A stretch of 64,000 nucleotides of DNA from an uncultured Burkholderiales bacterium (GCA_946480465.1 CAMLJY010000019.1:26987-90986); one strand, 5' to 3'. Shown: positions 37,646 to 49,807, numbered from the stretch's first letter. Numbers and translations are program-made. Notes: generated by a model not told the origin, from the letters alone.

Positions 37646-39982
37646 ATGGGCTTGCTGGACAGACTCAAAGGCAAGGGGTGGGGCAAAGGCGGCGATCAGC
37701 CGGAGCCGGCGGCCGGCTTCGACGAATTGCAGGCCGACGCCGAGAGCGGCGACGTCAACCCTGACACGTTGTCCAGTGCCCAGGGCCACGTCACGCTCGA
37801 CATGAATGCCCTGCCGACCGCCGCGGATTCGTCGATCATCTCGGAGGCGACGCCCTCGGAGCTGGCGCCCGAATTCACCGAGTCGCGCCTGCATGCCGGC
37901 GCCGCTGCCGGCCTCGGGGCGGGCGCCGCGGCGCTGCCGCTGATCGGCAGCCGCACTCTGCCCGAACAGCAGCGCATCCTGGGCTGGACCATCGGCATCG
38001 GCGCGGTCGTGCTGGCGGCATCGGTGTTCCTCGCCCTGCGTTCCGCCGGACAGAACGCGGCCCAGGTGGGTGCCACCGGCCAGGCGCTGATGCAGTCGCA
38101 GCGGCTCGCGAAGGCGGTCTCGCAGGCCATGATCGGCAGCGCCCAGGCCTTCCCGGAAGTGAAGGAATCGGCGGACGTGCTGGCGAAGAACCTGCGCGCG
38201 CTGAAGAACGGCAGCGCGGAGCTGCCGGCCGTACCCGCCGGTGTCCAGGAAACGGTGGATCCCCTGCTGCCGCTGGTCGACCGTGCCGAGAAGAGCGCCA
38301 ACCACGTGTTGAGCCAGCAAAAGACGCTGACCCAGGTGGGCGAGGCGCTGCGCGCGATCAACCGCCAGTCGTCCGATCTGCTGGAAACCGCGGAGACGGT
38401 GTCGTCGCTGAAGCTGCAGCAGAACGCTTCAGCGGCCGAACTGTCCGCCGTCGGCCAGCTGGTGATGCTGACGCAACGCATCGGCAAGAGCGCGAACGAG
38501 TTCCTGACGATGGAGGGCGTGAGCCCCGAGGCCGTGTTCCTGCTGGGCAAGGACTTGAACAGCTTCCGAGAGATCGCCGACGGCCTGGCCAATGGCAACC
38601 CGGAACTGCGCCTGCCGGGCACCAAAGACCCTCAGACCAAGGAACGGCTGCAGTTGCTGGTCAAGCAGTATGAGGACACGCGCACGCAGGCCAGCGCCAT
38701 CCTGGGCAACCTGCAGGGCCTGGTGACGGCCCGTGAAGCACAAGTGGCGGTGGTGCAGGACAGCGAGCCGCTGCGCAAGGGCCTTGAAGCGGTGCAGGAG
38801 CGGCTGTCGAAGGCCGGCGGCATCGGCATCGTCCACATCCTGGGCATGGTGTTCGGCGTGTCGCTGCTGATCGCCGGCGGCTGGGGCTTCCTGCGCTTGT
38901 ACGTGCAGGACCAGTCGCGCCAGACCGCGCAGGCCGAGGCGCAGCGCCAGGAAGCCGAGCGCCAGGAGCAGGAAGCCAAGCGCGTCAACGATGCGAACCA
39001 GGCCGCCATTCTGCGGTTGATGAACGAGCTGCAGGCGGTCGCTGAAGGTGACTTGACGCAGCAGGCGACCGTGACCGAGGACATCACCGGCGCGATCGCC
39101 GACTCGGTGAACTACACGGTGGAAGAGCTGCGGACGCTGGTGTCGCAGGTGCAGGGCACGGTGGGCCGCGTGACGGAAACGACGCAGCAGGTCGAAGCGA
39201 CGTCGACCGAACTGCTGGCCGCCTCCGACGAGCAGCTGCGCGAGATCCGCGAGACCGGCGAATCGGTGCTGCAGATGGCGGCCCGAATCAACGACGTGTC
39301 CGCGCAGGCTCAGCAGTCGGCCCAGGTGGCGCGGCGCTCGCTGGAAGCGGCCGAGACCGGCCTGACCGCGGTGCAAAACTCGATCGGCGGCATGAACTCC
39401 ATCCGCGACCAGATCCAGGAAACCTCGAAGCGGATCAAGCGGCTGGGCGAGTCGTCGCAGGAGATCGGCGAAATCACCGAGCTGATCTCGGACATTACCG
39501 AGCAGACGAACGTGCTGGCCTTGAACGCCGCCATCCAGGCCGCCTCCGCCGGCGAAGCGGGCCGGGGCTTCTCGGTGGTGGCCGAAGAAGTGCAGCGGCT
39601 GGCCGAACGCTCGGCAGACGCGACGCGCCAGATCTCGGCGCTGGTGAAGACCATTCAGACCGACACGCAGGACGCGGTGGCCGCCATGGCGCGGTCGACG
39701 CAGGGCGTGGTGGAAGGGGCACGGCTGTCCGACGCCGCCGGTTCCGCGCTGGGCGATATCGACCGCGTGACGCGGCAGCTCGCCGAGCTGATCGAACAGA
39801 TCTCGAACCAGGCGTCCAGCGAAGCCGAGTCGGCCAACGTCGTGGCCAGCAACATCCAGCACATCTTCGCGGTGACGGAGCAGACCGGAGAGGGCACGCG
39901 TTCTACCGCGCAAATGGTGCGCGAGCTGTCCCGGTCCGCGGAAGAACTGAAGCAATCCGTCGCCCGATTCAAGATCGGCTGA
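37646..39982 (+). CDS. pilJ: methyl-accepting chemotaxis protein PilJ
   Basis: The receptor of the Pil-Chp system, 778 residues. A ~110-residue N-terminal cytoplasmic extension precedes TM1 (about 111-132). The periplasmic part (133-392) is helical with two PilJ-type repeats (QRLAKAVSQ and later [12 protein letters not shown]). TM2 is about 393-418. A HAMP-like region leads to the signalling hairpin with tip [21 protein letters not shown] near 620-640. ATG 37646 has AAGAGGAA upstream. No CheR or CheB homologue accompanies it. Confidence 0.94.
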   Translation: MGLLDRLKGKGWGKGGDQPEPAAGFDELQADAESGDVNPDTLSSAQGHVTLDMNALPTAADSSIISEATPSELAPEFTESRLHAGAAAGLGAGAAALPLIGSRTLPEQQRILGWTIGIGAVVLAASVFLALRSAGQNAAQVGATGQALMQSQRLAKAVSQAMIGSAQAFPEVKESADVLAKNLRALKNGSAELPAVPAGVQETVDPLLPLVDRAEKSANHVLSQQKTLTQVGEALRAINRQSSDLLETAETVSSLKLQQNASAAELSAVGQLVMLTQRIGKSANEFLTMEGVSPEAVFLLGKDLNSFREIADGLANGNPELRLPGTKDPQTKERLQLLVKQYEDTRTQASAILGNLQGLVTAREAQVAVVQDSEPLRKGLEAVQERLSKAGGIGIVHILGMVFGVSLLIAGGWGFLRLYVQDQSRQTAQAEAQRQEAERQEQEAKRVNDANQAAILRLMNELQAVAEGDLTQQATVTEDITGAIADSVNYTVEELRTLVSQVQGTVGRVTETTQQVEATSTELLAASDEQLREIRETGESVLQMAARINDVSAQAQQSAQVARRSLEAAETGLTAVQNSIGGMNSIRDQIQETSKRIKRLGESSQEIGEITELISDITEQTNVLALNAAIQAASAGEAGRGFSVVAEEVQRLAERSADATRQISALVKTIQTDTQDAVAAMARSTQGVVEGARLSDAAGSALGDIDRVTRQLAELIEQISNQASSEAESANVVASNIQHIFAVTEQTGEGTRSTAQMVRELSRSAEELKQSVARFKIG

Positions 39983-40001
39983 CCTCCACGGTGCAGTGCG
40001 C

Positions 40002-43000
40002 ATGGCCAACCCGAACGACCCCGGCATGAATGACGACCTGAGCACGCTGGCCTGGGTCTACGACGAGTTGCGCCGGTCGCTGGAGAACGCGCACAAGGCG
40101 CTGTACCGGTACCTCAAGGAAGCCGAGGCGCTCGGCGCGTCGGACGTCGACAGTGTTGACCCCGCGATCCTGCGGCAGGCGCGTGCGCAGGTGCACCAGA
40201 GCATCGGTGCGCTGGAGCTCGTCGGGCTGGGCGTGGCGGCGCAACCGCTGCGCGCCGCGGAAGCGGCGCTGCAGCGCCTGACGGCCAAGCCCAAGCTGAT
40301 CACCGTGGAGGCGGTGCGCGCGATCGAGCAGGGCTCGTTCGCCGTGCTCGACTTCCTCGCGCGCCGGCTGGCGGGCAAGACGGTGTCGCCGCTGCTGATG
40401 TTCCCGCAGTACCGCGCGCTGCAGGAACTGGCCGGTGCCAGCCGCATCCACCCGGCCGACCTGTGGGGCCGCGAGTGGCAGTGGCACGAGCTTCCTGCCG
40501 ATGCCAGCGCCGAGGCGCGTGAGGTCGACGCCGACACGCTGAACCGCGTCGAGGCCCAGTTGCTGCCGCTGATGCGCGGTCCCGCCCCTGCCGCGGCGCA
40601 ACGCATGAGCGATCTGTTCGCCGGCGTGGCCGCCGGCGCCTCCGACCGACGGGCAGCCACGTTCTGGCAGCTCGCGGCCGCTTACTTCGAAGCCCAGGCC
40701 CGTGGGCTGCTGCCCACCGACGTGTACGGCAAGCGGGTCGCGTCCCGCCTGCTGGCACAGCTGCGCGCCGGCCCGCAAGCCGATCCGTCCGACCGGCTGG
40801 CCCAGGACCTTCTGTTCTTTGCCGCGCAGGCCCGGCTGGACGATGCCCACGTGGCCGGTCCTCGCCTGGCTGCCGCGCGCCGGGTCTTCGGGCTGGAGCA
40901 GGACAGCGCGGCCGACTACGAGGTGTCCCGCCTCGGCCGCTTCGATCCGGCATGGATTGCTCAGGCGCGCAAGCGCGTGGCGGCCGCGAAAGAGTGCTGG
41001 TCCGCCGTCGCCGGCGGCGAGCTGATGCGCCTGCAGGGGCTGGCCGAACCGTTCACGCTGGTCGGCGAGTCGCTGAATCGTCTGTACCCCGATGGCGATG
41101 CCCTCGCCGCGGCGCTGCAAGCCGCCGTGTCGCAAACGCTGGCTGCCGCAGCTGAGCCGCCTGCCGAACTGGCGATGGAGGTGGCCACCGCGCTGCTGTA
41201 TGTCGACGCCTCGCTGGAAGACGCCGATTTCGACCACCCCGAGATGGCGCAGCGTGTCCGGCGCCTGGCCAAGCGCATCGAGGACGTGCGCGCCGGCCGC
41301 GAGCCCGGCCCGCTCGACCGCTGGATGGAGGAGTTGTACCGCCGCGTCTCCGACCGCCAGACCATGGGCAGCGTGGTGCAGGAGTTGCGTGCCTCGCTGT
41401 CCGAGGTCGAGAAGCAGATCGACCAGTACTTCCGCAACCCGGCGCAGCGTGAATTGCTGTTCCCGGTGCCGGCGCAGCTGTCGGCCATGCGCGGCGTGCT
41501 TTCGGTGCTGGGCATGGACCAGGCCTCGCAGGCGGTGCTGCGCATGCGCGACGACGTCGACGAACTCGCGAACACCGAAGTCGACCCCGCCCGCGCGGCC
41601 GAGATCGGCAGCTTCGACCGCCTGGCCGACAACCTGGGTGCGCTCAGCTTCCTGATCGACATGGTCAGCGTGCAGCCGCAGCTGGCCAAGTCGCTGTTCC
41701 GCTTCGATCCTGCCACCGGCAACCTCAGTGCCGCCATCGCCCGCGCGGACCGCAACAGCGGCTTTGCCGACCTCGATTCGGCCGCCGACGATGCGCCGGT
41801 GCTGGTCGAGCAGGCGCAGTCGCTGGCCCAGGTGGCGGTGCAGCCCGGCGCCGATCCGGAGCAACTGACGCGCGAACTCGAGCGCCTGTCGCAGCAGGCC
41901 CGAGCCGCCGACCAGCCGGCGCTGGCCGAGGTCGCGAGCCGGGCCCACTCGACGTTGGCGCAGGCTGAGGACGACGCCTCGATCGAATCGGCGCGGCGCC
42001 AGCTGGCTGAATCGATCAGCGATTTCGTGGCGTCGGCGGCCGAATCCGCGCCCGCCATCCCGGAACCCACCCGGCCCGTGCCACCGCCGAGCCCGCCTGC
42101 CGCTCCCGGTGACACCGGGCTGGAAGACGACGCCGAGATGCGTGAGATCTTCCTGGAGGAAGCGCGCGAGGTCATCGACAACGCCCGCGCGGCGCTGGCC
42201 GATCTGCAGGAGCAGCCCGCGGACAGCGGCGCGATGACCACCGTGCGCCGCGCCTTCCACACGCTGAAGGGCAGTTCGCGCATGGTCGGACTGCGAGAGT
42301 TCGGCGAAGCCGGCTGGGCATGCGAGCAGCTGTACAACGCCCGCCTGGCCGACGCCGGCCTGGCGGACGCCGACTTGCGCGGCTTCACGGCCGAGGTGCT
42401 GGACCACTTCCAGCAGTGGGTGGAGGCGATCGAGCAGGGCGCCGACGCGGCCTTCCATCATGGACCGGTGAGCCGCAGCGCCGATGCGCTGCGCCTGGAG
42501 CACCGCTGGCTGCCGCTGGCCGCCAGCCTGGCCGGCGCGCCCGCCGCCGAAGCGGAAGCGGCCAGCGCGGCCCAGCCAGCTGCAAGCGCCGAGGTCGCCG
42601 AGATCGTCCCCGCGGCCGAGCAGGACACGCTGGAGCCGGAGGCTGCTGCCGAACCTTCGATCGAACTGCCGCCCGAGTTTGCCGATGCGCAGATCGAAGT
42701 CGCCGAGGTCATCGACTTCCCGCCGCTGACCGAGTCCGAAGCCGCCGAGACGGTGCAGGCCGAGTTGCTGGACGAGCCCGGGACCGTGTTTGCCGGCCTG
42801 GCCGCCGACGTCGCTGTGGAGCCTGCCGGCGAGCTGCCACCGGACCTGCCGGACGTCCTTCCGGCCGATTACCCGGTCGATTCACCGATTGATTCACCGG
42901 CCGAGCCGCCCGCCGCCGCGGCTGCCGAGCCGAGCCTGGAGCCCGTCGGAAGTGGTGCGCCCCATGCGGCGCCCGCCGCCTTCGACGCCGAAGCCACGGT

Positions 43001-46000
43001 GACCTTCCCGACCCTGGACGAACAGCCGCCGCCAGCCCTCGAAGCGATGGTGCCGGGCCTGCCGCTGGCCGCGGACCTTGAGCTTGACCTGCCGCTGTCC
43101 CTGGACAACGCACCGCTGCCGGCGGACGGCGGCGCGGCCACCGAGGCTGCAATCCCGGTCACGGACGAGCCCACGTTCGAATTGCGGCTGCCGGACTCGC
43201 TGCCGCTGGAAGCGCTGACCGGTCCCGCCGCGGCGGAGGCCCCGGCCGATGCGCCGCAGGACCGGGTCGAGCTGCCCGGCAGCGTCGAAACCGCCCCCGA
43301 CCTGGAGGAGGGTGCGGAAGCGACACTGCGCCTGCAACCCGATGAGATGCCCTCGCCCGAAGGTGCGGACCTCGCACCGACGGCTCCGTTGGTGGCCGAC
43401 TTCGAGCTCCGCCTGCCGGCCGAGGAGCCGGCGTTGGTGGACGATGCCGCGCAGGCGGTGACGGTCGATGCCGCGCCGGCGGTGCCCGACGAATCCGCCC
43501 AGGCCGCCGAGCCGGGCGCCCACGTCGAGCCGGGCGCCCACGTCGAACCGGTCGCGCCCGGCGCGCCGGCCGAGGCGTCGGACCTCTCCGCGCTGGTGAT
43601 CGACCTGTCCGATGCCACGCTGACGGATGGCGCCGAGCCGTTCGAGCCGGTGTCCTCCGGTGCGGTGCCGGAACGCGTCGCGGACGACGTGGAAGTGATC
43701 GATGTCGATGCCGAGGCCGGCGCCGACATGCTGGCGACCATCGCCGCCGAAGCCGAAAGTGAAGCTGAAGCCGAGCAGGTGGCGGCCCCCGAGCCCGATG
43801 CCGTCGACGAGTCCGCCGTGGCTCCGGCAGCCGAAGAGGTCCCGGTCCAGGCGGCGGTCCCACCCGCGGACGCGGGCGAGGCCAACGCGCAGGGTGTTAC
43901 CGAGGTGGCCGTGGAGGAGCCGGTGCCCACGGCGTCCGCTGCGTTCGTGGACGATGCCGAGCAGGTCAAGGTCATCGGCCCGCTGCGCATCAGCATCCCG
44001 CTGTTCAACATCTACCTGAACGAGGCCGACGAGCTGTCGCGCCGTCTCGCCACCGGCCTTGCCGAATGGGCGCTGGAACCGCAACGCGCCGTCGGCGATG
44101 GTGCGGTCGCGCTCGCGCACTCGCTCGCCGGCAGCTCCGCGACGGTCGGCTATGCCGAGCTGTCGCAGCTGGCCCGGTCGCTCGAACACGCGCTGATGCG
44201 CTCGAATGACCGCGGTCATGGCCGCGGCGCAGAGCCGCAGGTGTTTGCCGAAAGCGGCGAAGAGATTCGCCGCCTGCTGCACCAGTTCGCGGCCGGATTC
44301 CTGCGCACGCCGGATGCCGAGCTGCTGCAGCGCCTGCACGACATCGAGCACGCGCCCCCCGATGCGCTGCTGGACGAGCTCCTCCCGCCTGACGCAGCCG
44401 CCGGGCTCGAACCAGCCCTGGGATCGGAGTCCGCCGCCGAAGCCGCTCCGGCCGAGCGCGAGGAGCTGCCGGAAGACGCCGGGGCCACCACGCTCATGGG
44501 TGAGCTGGGCCTGCCGGCCCTGATGCCGCTGGCGCCGCTGCCCGAGGTCGTCGCGCGCCCGTCCGCCGTGCGCAGCGACGCTTTGGACAGTGACGAGGAC
44601 ATCGATGCCGTCGACGCCATCGACGAGGAACTGTTCCCGATCTTCGAGGAAGAGGGCCAGGAGCTGATTCCGCAGCTGCAGTCCCGCCTGCGTGACTGGA
44701 GCAAGCGGCCCGGCGAGCCGGCGGCCGCGTCGGCCTGCATGCGCACGCTGCACACGCTGAAGGGTGGAGCCCGCCTGGCCGGCGCGATGCGCCTGGGCGA
44801 GATGGCGCACCGCCTCGAGACCGCGATCGAGCACCTGCTGGCCCAGCCGCACGTTCATGCGGGCGACATCGAGCCGCTCGCGGCCCGCGCCGATGCAATG
44901 GAGGCCCACTTCGAGGCGCTGTGCCGTGGTGGCGGCGTCGTGCCCGCGGCGCACGTGGTGCACGAGCCGTCACAGCAGGATGCCCAGGACAGCGGCCTGG
45001 AGCCGGTGCTGGCGCTGGATTCCACGATCGAGCCCACGCTCGACCTGCTGCCCGAGCCGCTGCCGGATTTCTCGGCGCCGGTTGCTCCGGCCTCGGTGCC
45101 CGCAGCGGCCGCGGTCACCCCGCCTGCGTGGCCTCCCGCGACGCCCGCGGCGCCGCGTGCCATCGACTGGTCGCGCTTCGAGCATGTGGCACCGGTCGCC
45201 GAAGCCGCCGACACCCGCGCCAGCGCCTCGTCGAGCCAGGCGGCCACGGTTCGCGTGCGCGCGCCGCTGCTCGACCGGCTGGTCAACCACGCCGGCGAGG
45301 TGTCCATCACCCGCGCCCGCATCGAGTCGGACATCGGCCAGATCAAGGGCGCCCTGGGCGACCTGACCGATAACCTTGAAAGGCTGCGGCGACAGCTGCG
45401 CGACATCGAGCTGCAGGCCGAGTCGCAGATCGCCACGCGGATGGAGGCGGCACGGGCTGCCGCACAGGAATTCGACCCGCTGGAGATGGACCGATTCACG
45501 CGGTTCCAGGAAATCACGCGGATGATGGCCGAGTCGGTCAACGACGTGGCCACCGTGCAGCGCGGCCTGCAGCGCACGTTGCAGTCGGCCGAAGACGAAC
45601 TGGCTTCGCAGGCCCGGCTGACGCGCGACCTGCAGGACGACCTGCTGCGCACGCGCATGGTGGAGTTCGAAGGCCTCTCCGAGCGCCTGTACCGTGTGGT
45701 GCGCCAGGCGGCCAAGGAAACCGGCAAGCAGGTGCGGCTGGACATCATCGGGGGCTCGATCGAAATCGACCGCGGCGTGCTCGACCGGATGACCGGCGCC
45801 TTCGAGCACCTGCTCCGCAACAGCGTCGCCCACGGCATCGAGGAACCAGCGGTGCGCCAGGCCGCCGGCAAGGACGCCGCCGGCACCATCACCGTCTCTG
45901 TAACGCAGGAAGGCAATGAAGTCGGCGTTGATTTCCGTGACGACGGCGCGGGCCTGAACCTGACGCGCATCCGCGAGAAGGCCGTCGCGATGGGCCTGAT

Positions 46001-47084
46001 CGCCCCGGATGCGCAGTCCAGCGAAGCCGAAATCGCCGCCACCATCTTCCACCCCGGCTTCTCGACCGCGGAGCAGGTCACCGGCCTGGCCGGACGCGGC
46101 GTCGGCATGGACGTTGTGCGCGCCGACGTCAACGCGATGGGTGGCCGCATCGAGACGGCGACAGCCGCCGGCCAGGGCACCAGCTTCCGGCTGGTGCTGC
46201 CGTTGACCACCGCGGTGACGCAGGTGGTGATGCTGCGCTGCGCGGATCTCACGGTGGCCGTGCCGTCGACGCTGGTCGAGATCGTCCGCCGCATGCCGGC
46301 CGGCGAACTCGACGCCTGTTACCTCAGCGGCCACTATCGCTTCGGCGACCATGACGTTCCGTTCTTCTGGCTCGGCGCGCTGCTGCAGGGCACGCCGATC
46401 GGGCAGGCCACGGGCCGCACGGTGCCGGTGGTGGTCATCCGCAGCGCGGCGCAGCGCATCGCGCTGCACGTGGACGAAGTGCTGGGCAACCAGGAAGTGG
46501 TGGTCAAGAACCTCGGACCGCAGCTGTCGCGGCTGCCCGGCCTGACCGGCATGACGCTGCTGCCCTCCGGCGCCCCCGCGCTGATCTACAACCCGGTGGC
46601 GCTGGCTTCGTTGTACGGCGCCAGCGCGCGGGCGGCCACGCTGGCAGCCCGGGACGTGGCGCGCCGAGAGGCCGAGCATGTCGAGACGCCTGCGCCGGCC
46701 GAGCAGGTGCCGCTGGTCCTGGTGGTCGACGATTCGCTGACGGTGCGTCGCGTCACGCAGCGGCTGCTGCTGCGCGAGGGCTACCGCGTCACGCTGGCCA
46801 AGGATGGCCTGGAAGGCCTCGAATGCCTGGCCGACGAATTGCCCGCCGTGGTGCTCACCGACATCGAGATGCCGCGCATGGACGGCTTCGATCTGGTGCG
46901 CAACATGCGTGTCGATCCGCGGCTGGCCAGCCTGCCGGTGATCATGATCACGTCCCGCATCGCGCAGAAACACCGCGACTACGCCTCGGAACTCGGTGTG
47001 AACCATTACCTCGGCAAGCCGTTTGCCGAGGATGAGTTGCTGGCCCTGGTGGCAAACTACGCGCGCCGGATGACGATGGCCTGA
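40002..47084 (+). CDS. chpA: ChpA/PilL-type hybrid histidine kinase with multiple Hpt domains and a receiver
   Basis: A 2360-residue CheA-like kinase. Residues 1-600 resemble the FimL-like part of ChpA. Hpt histidines are H753 (HTLKGSSRMVG), H1373 (HSLAGSSATVG, motif altered) and H1584 (HTLKGGARLAG). An acidic Ala/Glu/Pro linker spans about 846-1320. The dimerisation region begins near 1750 and the ATPase domain near 1912 (HLLRNSVAHGIE). Glycine loops FRDDGAGL and GRGVGMDVV follow, then a CheW-like domain about 2074-2200. The receiver is about 2236-2355, with acceptor D2287. GTG 39996 and ATG 40026 are alternative starts. It phosphorylates PilG and PilH. Confidence 0.93.
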   Translation: MANPNDPGMNDDLSTLAWVYDELRRSLENAHKALYRYLKEAEALGASDVDSVDPAILRQARAQVHQSIGALELVGLGVAAQPLRAAEAALQRLTAKPKLITVEAVRAIEQGSFAVLDFLARRLAGKTVSPLLMFPQYRALQELAGASRIHPADLWGREWQWHELPADASAEAREVDADTLNRVEAQLLPLMRGPAPAAAQRMSDLFAGVAAGASDRRAATFWQLAAAYFEAQARGLLPTDVYGKRVASRLLAQLRAGPQADPSDRLAQDLLFFAAQARLDDAHVAGPRLAAARRVFGLEQDSAADYEVSRLGRFDPAWIAQARKRVAAAKECWSAVAGGELMRLQGLAEPFTLVGESLNRLYPDGDALAAALQAAVSQTLAAAAEPPAELAMEVATALLYVDASLEDADFDHPEMAQRVRRLAKRIEDVRAGREPGPLDRWMEELYRRVSDRQTMGSVVQELRASLSEVEKQIDQYFRNPAQRELLFPVPAQLSAMRGVLSVLGMDQASQAVLRMRDDVDELANTEVDPARAAEIGSFDRLADNLGALSFLIDMVSVQPQLAKSLFRFDPATGNLSAAIARADRNSGFADLDSAADDAPVLVEQAQSLAQVAVQPGADPEQLTRELERLSQQARAADQPALAEVASRAHSTLAQAEDDASIESARRQLAESISDFVASAAESAPAIPEPTRPVPPPSPPAAPGDTGLEDDAEMREIFLEEAREVIDNARAALADLQEQPADSGAMTTVRRAFHTLKGSSRMVGLREFGEAGWACEQLYNARLADAGLADADLRGFTAEVLDHFQQWVEAIEQGADAAFHHGPVSRSADALRLEHRWLPLAASLAGAPAAEAEAASAAQPAASAEVAEIVPAAEQDTLEPEAAAEPSIELPPEFADAQIEVAEVIDFPPLTESEAAETVQAELLDEPGTVFAGLAADVAVEPAGELPPDLPDVLPADYPVDSPIDSPAEPPAAAAAEPSLEPVGSGAPHAAPAAFDAEATVTFPTLDEQPPPALEAMVPGLPLAADLELDLPLSLDNAPLPADGGAATEAAIPVTDEPTFELRLPDSLPLEALTGPAAAEAPADAPQDRVELPGSVETAPDLEEGAEATLRLQPDEMPSPEGADLAPTAPLVADFELRLPAEEPALVDDAAQAVTVDAAPAVPDESAQAAEPGAHVEPGAHVEPVAPGAPAEASDLSALVIDLSDATLTDGAEPFEPVSSGAVPERVADDVEVIDVDAEAGADMLATIAAEAESEAEAEQVAAPEPDAVDESAVAPAAEEVPVQAAVPPADAGEANAQGVTEVAVEEPVPTASAAFVDDAEQVKVIGPLRISIPLFNIYLNEADELSRRLATGLAEWALEPQRAVGDGAVALAHSLAGSSATVGYAELSQLARSLEHALMRSNDRGHGRGAEPQVFAESGEEIRRLLHQFAAGFLRTPDAELLQRLHDIEHAPPDALLDELLPPDAAAGLEPALGSESAAEAAPAEREELPEDAGATTLMGELGLPALMPLAPLPEVVARPSAVRSDALDSDEDIDAVDAIDEELFPIFEEEGQELIPQLQSRLRDWSKRPGEPAAASACMRTLHTLKGGARLAGAMRLGEMAHRLETAIEHLLAQPHVHAGDIEPLAARADAMEAHFEALCRGGGVVPAAHVVHEPSQQDAQDSGLEPVLALDSTIEPTLDLLPEPLPDFSAPVAPASVPAAAAVTPPAWPPATPAAPRAIDWSRFEHVAPVAEAADTRASASSSQAATVRVRAPLLDRLVNHAGEVSITRARIESDIGQIKGALGDLTDNLERLRRQLRDIELQAESQIATRMEAARAAAQEFDPLEMDRFTRFQEITRMMAESVNDVATVQRGLQRTLQSAEDELASQARLTRDLQDDLLRTRMVEFEGLSERLYRVVRQAAKETGKQVRLDIIGGSIEIDRGVLDRMTGAFEHLLRNSVAHGIEEPAVRQAAGKDAAGTITVSVTQEGNEVGVDFRDDGAGLNLTRIREKAVAMGLIAPDAQSSEAEIAATIFHPGFSTAEQVTGLAGRGVGMDVVRADVNAMGGRIETATAAGQGTSFRLVLPLTTAVTQVVMLRCADLTVAVPSTLVEIVRRMPAGELDACYLSGHYRFGDHDVPFFWLGALLQGTPIGQATGRTVPVVVIRSAAQRIALHVDEVLGNQEVVVKNLGPQLSRLPGLTGMTLLPSGAPALIYNPVALASLYGASARAATLAARDVARREAEHVETPAPAEQVPLVLVVDDSLTVRRVTQRLLLREGYRVTLAKDGLEGLECLADELPAVVLTDIEMPRMDGFDLVRNMRVDPRLASLPVIMITSRIAQKHRDYASELGVNHYLGKPFAEDELLALVANYARRMTMA

Positions 47085-47105
47085 GGCCGGCTCGCCGCCC
47101 GGCCT
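47084..47105 (+). other. GC hairpin after chpA
   Basis: AGGCCGG and CCGGCCT (7-base arms, 8-base loop) begin at the last base of the chpA stop. No T-run follows, so it may only reduce read-through into the downstream diguanylate cyclase gene. Confidence 0.35.
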
Positions 47106-47161
47106 TGGACCCCCCCGCGGCATTCCATTCCCCGTTTCGAGCGGCTGAGCGACCGAGATCC

Positions 47162-48190
<1,029 letters not shown>

Positions 48191-48196
48191 GTCGCC

Positions 48197-49675
48197 TCAG
48201 AGCGTGCCTTTCGCGGCCGCAAAGCGCTGCAGCGTGCGTTCGCGCGCCAGGTCGTGCTGCACGATCGGCGCCGGGTAGTCGCGGCCGATCTCGAGGCCCG
48301 CGGCGGCCAGCTCCACCGGCCGGGCGAGCCAAGGCGCATGGATCAGCGCATCGGGCAGGCGGGCCAGCTCCGGCACGTAGCGGCGGATGAAGCGGCCTTC
48401 CGGATCGAACCTCCGGCTCTGGCTCACGGGGTTGAAGATGCGGAAGTAGGGCTGGGCGTCACAGCCGGTCGAGGCCGCCCACTGCCAGCCGCCGTTGTTG
48501 GCGGCCAGGTCGAAGTCGTTCAGGTGCAGCGCGAACCAGGCCTCGCCGCGGCGCCAGTCGATCCCCAGGTCTTTCACCAGGAAGCTCGCGGCCACCATGC
48601 GCAGCCGGTTGTGCATGTAGCCGGTCGAGCTGATCTGCCGCATCGCCGCGTCGACCAGTGGGTAGCCGGTGCGGCCTTCGCACCAGGCGGCAAAGCGGGC
48701 CTCGGCCTCCGGACCATCGTCCCAGCGCAGGGCGTCGTATTCCGGGCGGAAGGCGTGGCCGACGACCCGCGGGTGGTGATGCAGGATCTGGTGGAAGAAG
48801 TCCCGCCAGACCAGTTCCGACAGCCAGACCTGCGCGCCCTGCGAGCCCGCCTGCATGCGCTCCCACGCCAGGCGCGCCAGGCGCCGGATCGACAGCGTGC
48901 CGAAGCGCAGGTGCGGCGACAGGTAGCTTGGTCCCCTGACCGCCGGAAAGTCGCGCGCCACGGCGTACACGTCGATGCGGTCGAGGAAGTCGTCGAGCAG
49001 GGCTTCGCCGCCCGCGGTGCCGGTCGGCAGCTTCAGCTGGCGCAGGTTGCTGCGCTCGAAGCCGATCTCTTCGAGATCCGGCACGCCAGCGGACCTGCCC
49101 ACTGGCAGCGGTGCCAGCGCCGATGCATGCGGGGCCACGGGGTAGGCCTTCAGGTGAATGGGCGCCAGCTGCCGCAGCCAGGCATTCTTGTAGGGCGTGA
49201 AGACGCTGTACGGGCTCCCGGCGGCGGTCAGGATCTCGCTGCGTTCGAAGATCACGTGGTCTTTCGAGGTGTGCAGCAGGATGCCCGCATCCGCCAACGC
49301 GCTGCGCACCCGGGCATCACGCACCAGCGCGGCCGGCTCATCGTCATGATTGGCGTAGACCGCCTGCACGCCCAGGTCGACGGCCAGTGCCGGCAGCGCC
49401 TCGGTTGCCAGCCCTTGCCGCACCAGCAGGCCCGCGCCCTCGATGCCGTGCGACCGCGCCAGCCCGCGCAGCTGCGCATCCAGATCGACCAGGCTGTCGC
49501 GGATGAACTCGACGCGGCGGTCCGCGCGCGGCAGCGGGTCCAGGAGGGCGCGGTCGAAGAGGAAGACGCACCACACCTGGCGCGCGCAGCGCAAGGCGTG
49601 GTGCAGGGCGGCGTGGTCGTCCGCCCGCAGGTCGCGCCGGAACCAGACCAGCGCCTTGTCGATCGACTTCTGCAC
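48197..49675 (-). CDS. phrB: deoxyribodipyrimidine photo-lyase
   Basis: A light-driven FAD enzyme that splits pyrimidine dimers, 492 residues. N-terminal [16 protein letters not shown] is the antenna domain start. The FAD-binding C-terminal half shows [19 protein letters not shown] and [38 protein letters not shown] and [30 protein letters not shown] (in two contiguous parts) follow. The start is a GTG at 49675 without a visible ribosome-binding site. It converges with the diguanylate cyclase gene and is divergent from yqgE. Confidence 0.96.
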   Translation of the reverse strand: MQKSIDKALVWFRRDLRADDHAALHHALRCARQVWCVFLFDRALLDPLPRADRRVEFIRDSLVDLDAQLRGLARSHGIEGAGLLVRQGLATEALPALAVDLGVQAVYANHDDEPAALVRDARVRSALADAGILLHTSKDHVIFERSEILTAAGSPYSVFTPYKNAWLRQLAPIHLKAYPVAPHASALAPLPVGRSAGVPDLEEIGFERSNLRQLKLPTGTAGGEALLDDFLDRIDVYAVARDFPAVRGPSYLSPHLRFGTLSIRRLARLAWERMQAGSQGAQVWLSELVWRDFFHQILHHHPRVVGHAFRPEYDALRWDDGPEAEARFAAWCEGRTGYPLVDAAMRQISSTGYMHNRLRMVAASFLVKDLGIDWRRGEAWFALHLNDFDLAANNGGWQWAASTGCDAQPYFRIFNPVSQSRRFDPEGRFIRRYVPELARLPDALIHAPWLARPVELAAAGLEIGRDYPAPIVQHDLARERTLQRFAAAKGTL

Positions 49676-49715
49676 GGCTGGCAGTGTCGTCGATGGCGCC
49701 CCGGCCGACCGCCTC

Positions 49716-49721
49716 TAAAAT
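49716..49721 (+). promoter_or_regulatory. -10-like TAAAAT before the yqgE leader frame
   Basis: TAAAAT is followed by GCCGCGCC and an ATG at 49730 that opens a 25-codon frame. This is the same arrangement as upstream of the cyclo-ligase gene (8 bases from box to ATG). Confidence 0.4.
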
Positions 49722-49729
49722 GCCGCGCC

Positions 49730-49807
49730 ATGGTCTGCCCGCAGCTCACTTCGTTCGCGTTCCGCCCGGAGCGCTCATCGCCCTCCGGGCGGCAGGGCGG
49801 GCAATGA
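49730..49807 (+). promoter_or_regulatory. candidate 25-codon leader frame upstream of yqgE
   Basis: ATG 49730 opens 25 sense codons (MVCPQLTSFAFRP...). It ends at TGA 49805-49807, overlapping the yqgE ATG (49804). It contains the 14-base motif shared with 18397-18410, read in a different frame. It also has a hairpin with 10-base perfect arms (49762-49771 and 49783-49792). The peptides differ while the DNA layout is shared, which argues for a DNA or RNA element rather than a conserved peptide. Confidence 0.35.
49745..49758 (+). repeat. 14-base motif CTCACTTCGTTCGC, copy 2
   Basis: Identical to 18397-18410. Here it is followed by the CCGCCCGGAG / CTCCGGGCGG inverted repeat just before yqgE. 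Confidence 0.55.

Noticed and set aside
39969..42503. Antisense open frame over the first third of chpA
   Set aside because: Low-complexity His/Gln/Arg translation, no start signal, explained by GC-rich third positions.
43512..43550. Tandem GAHVEP repeat inside the chpA linker
   Set aside because: Two units only, in a low-complexity region; not a separate element.
44970..47123. Antisense open frame over the kinase core of chpA
   Set aside because: Same reason; the plus strand carries canonical CheA motifs here.
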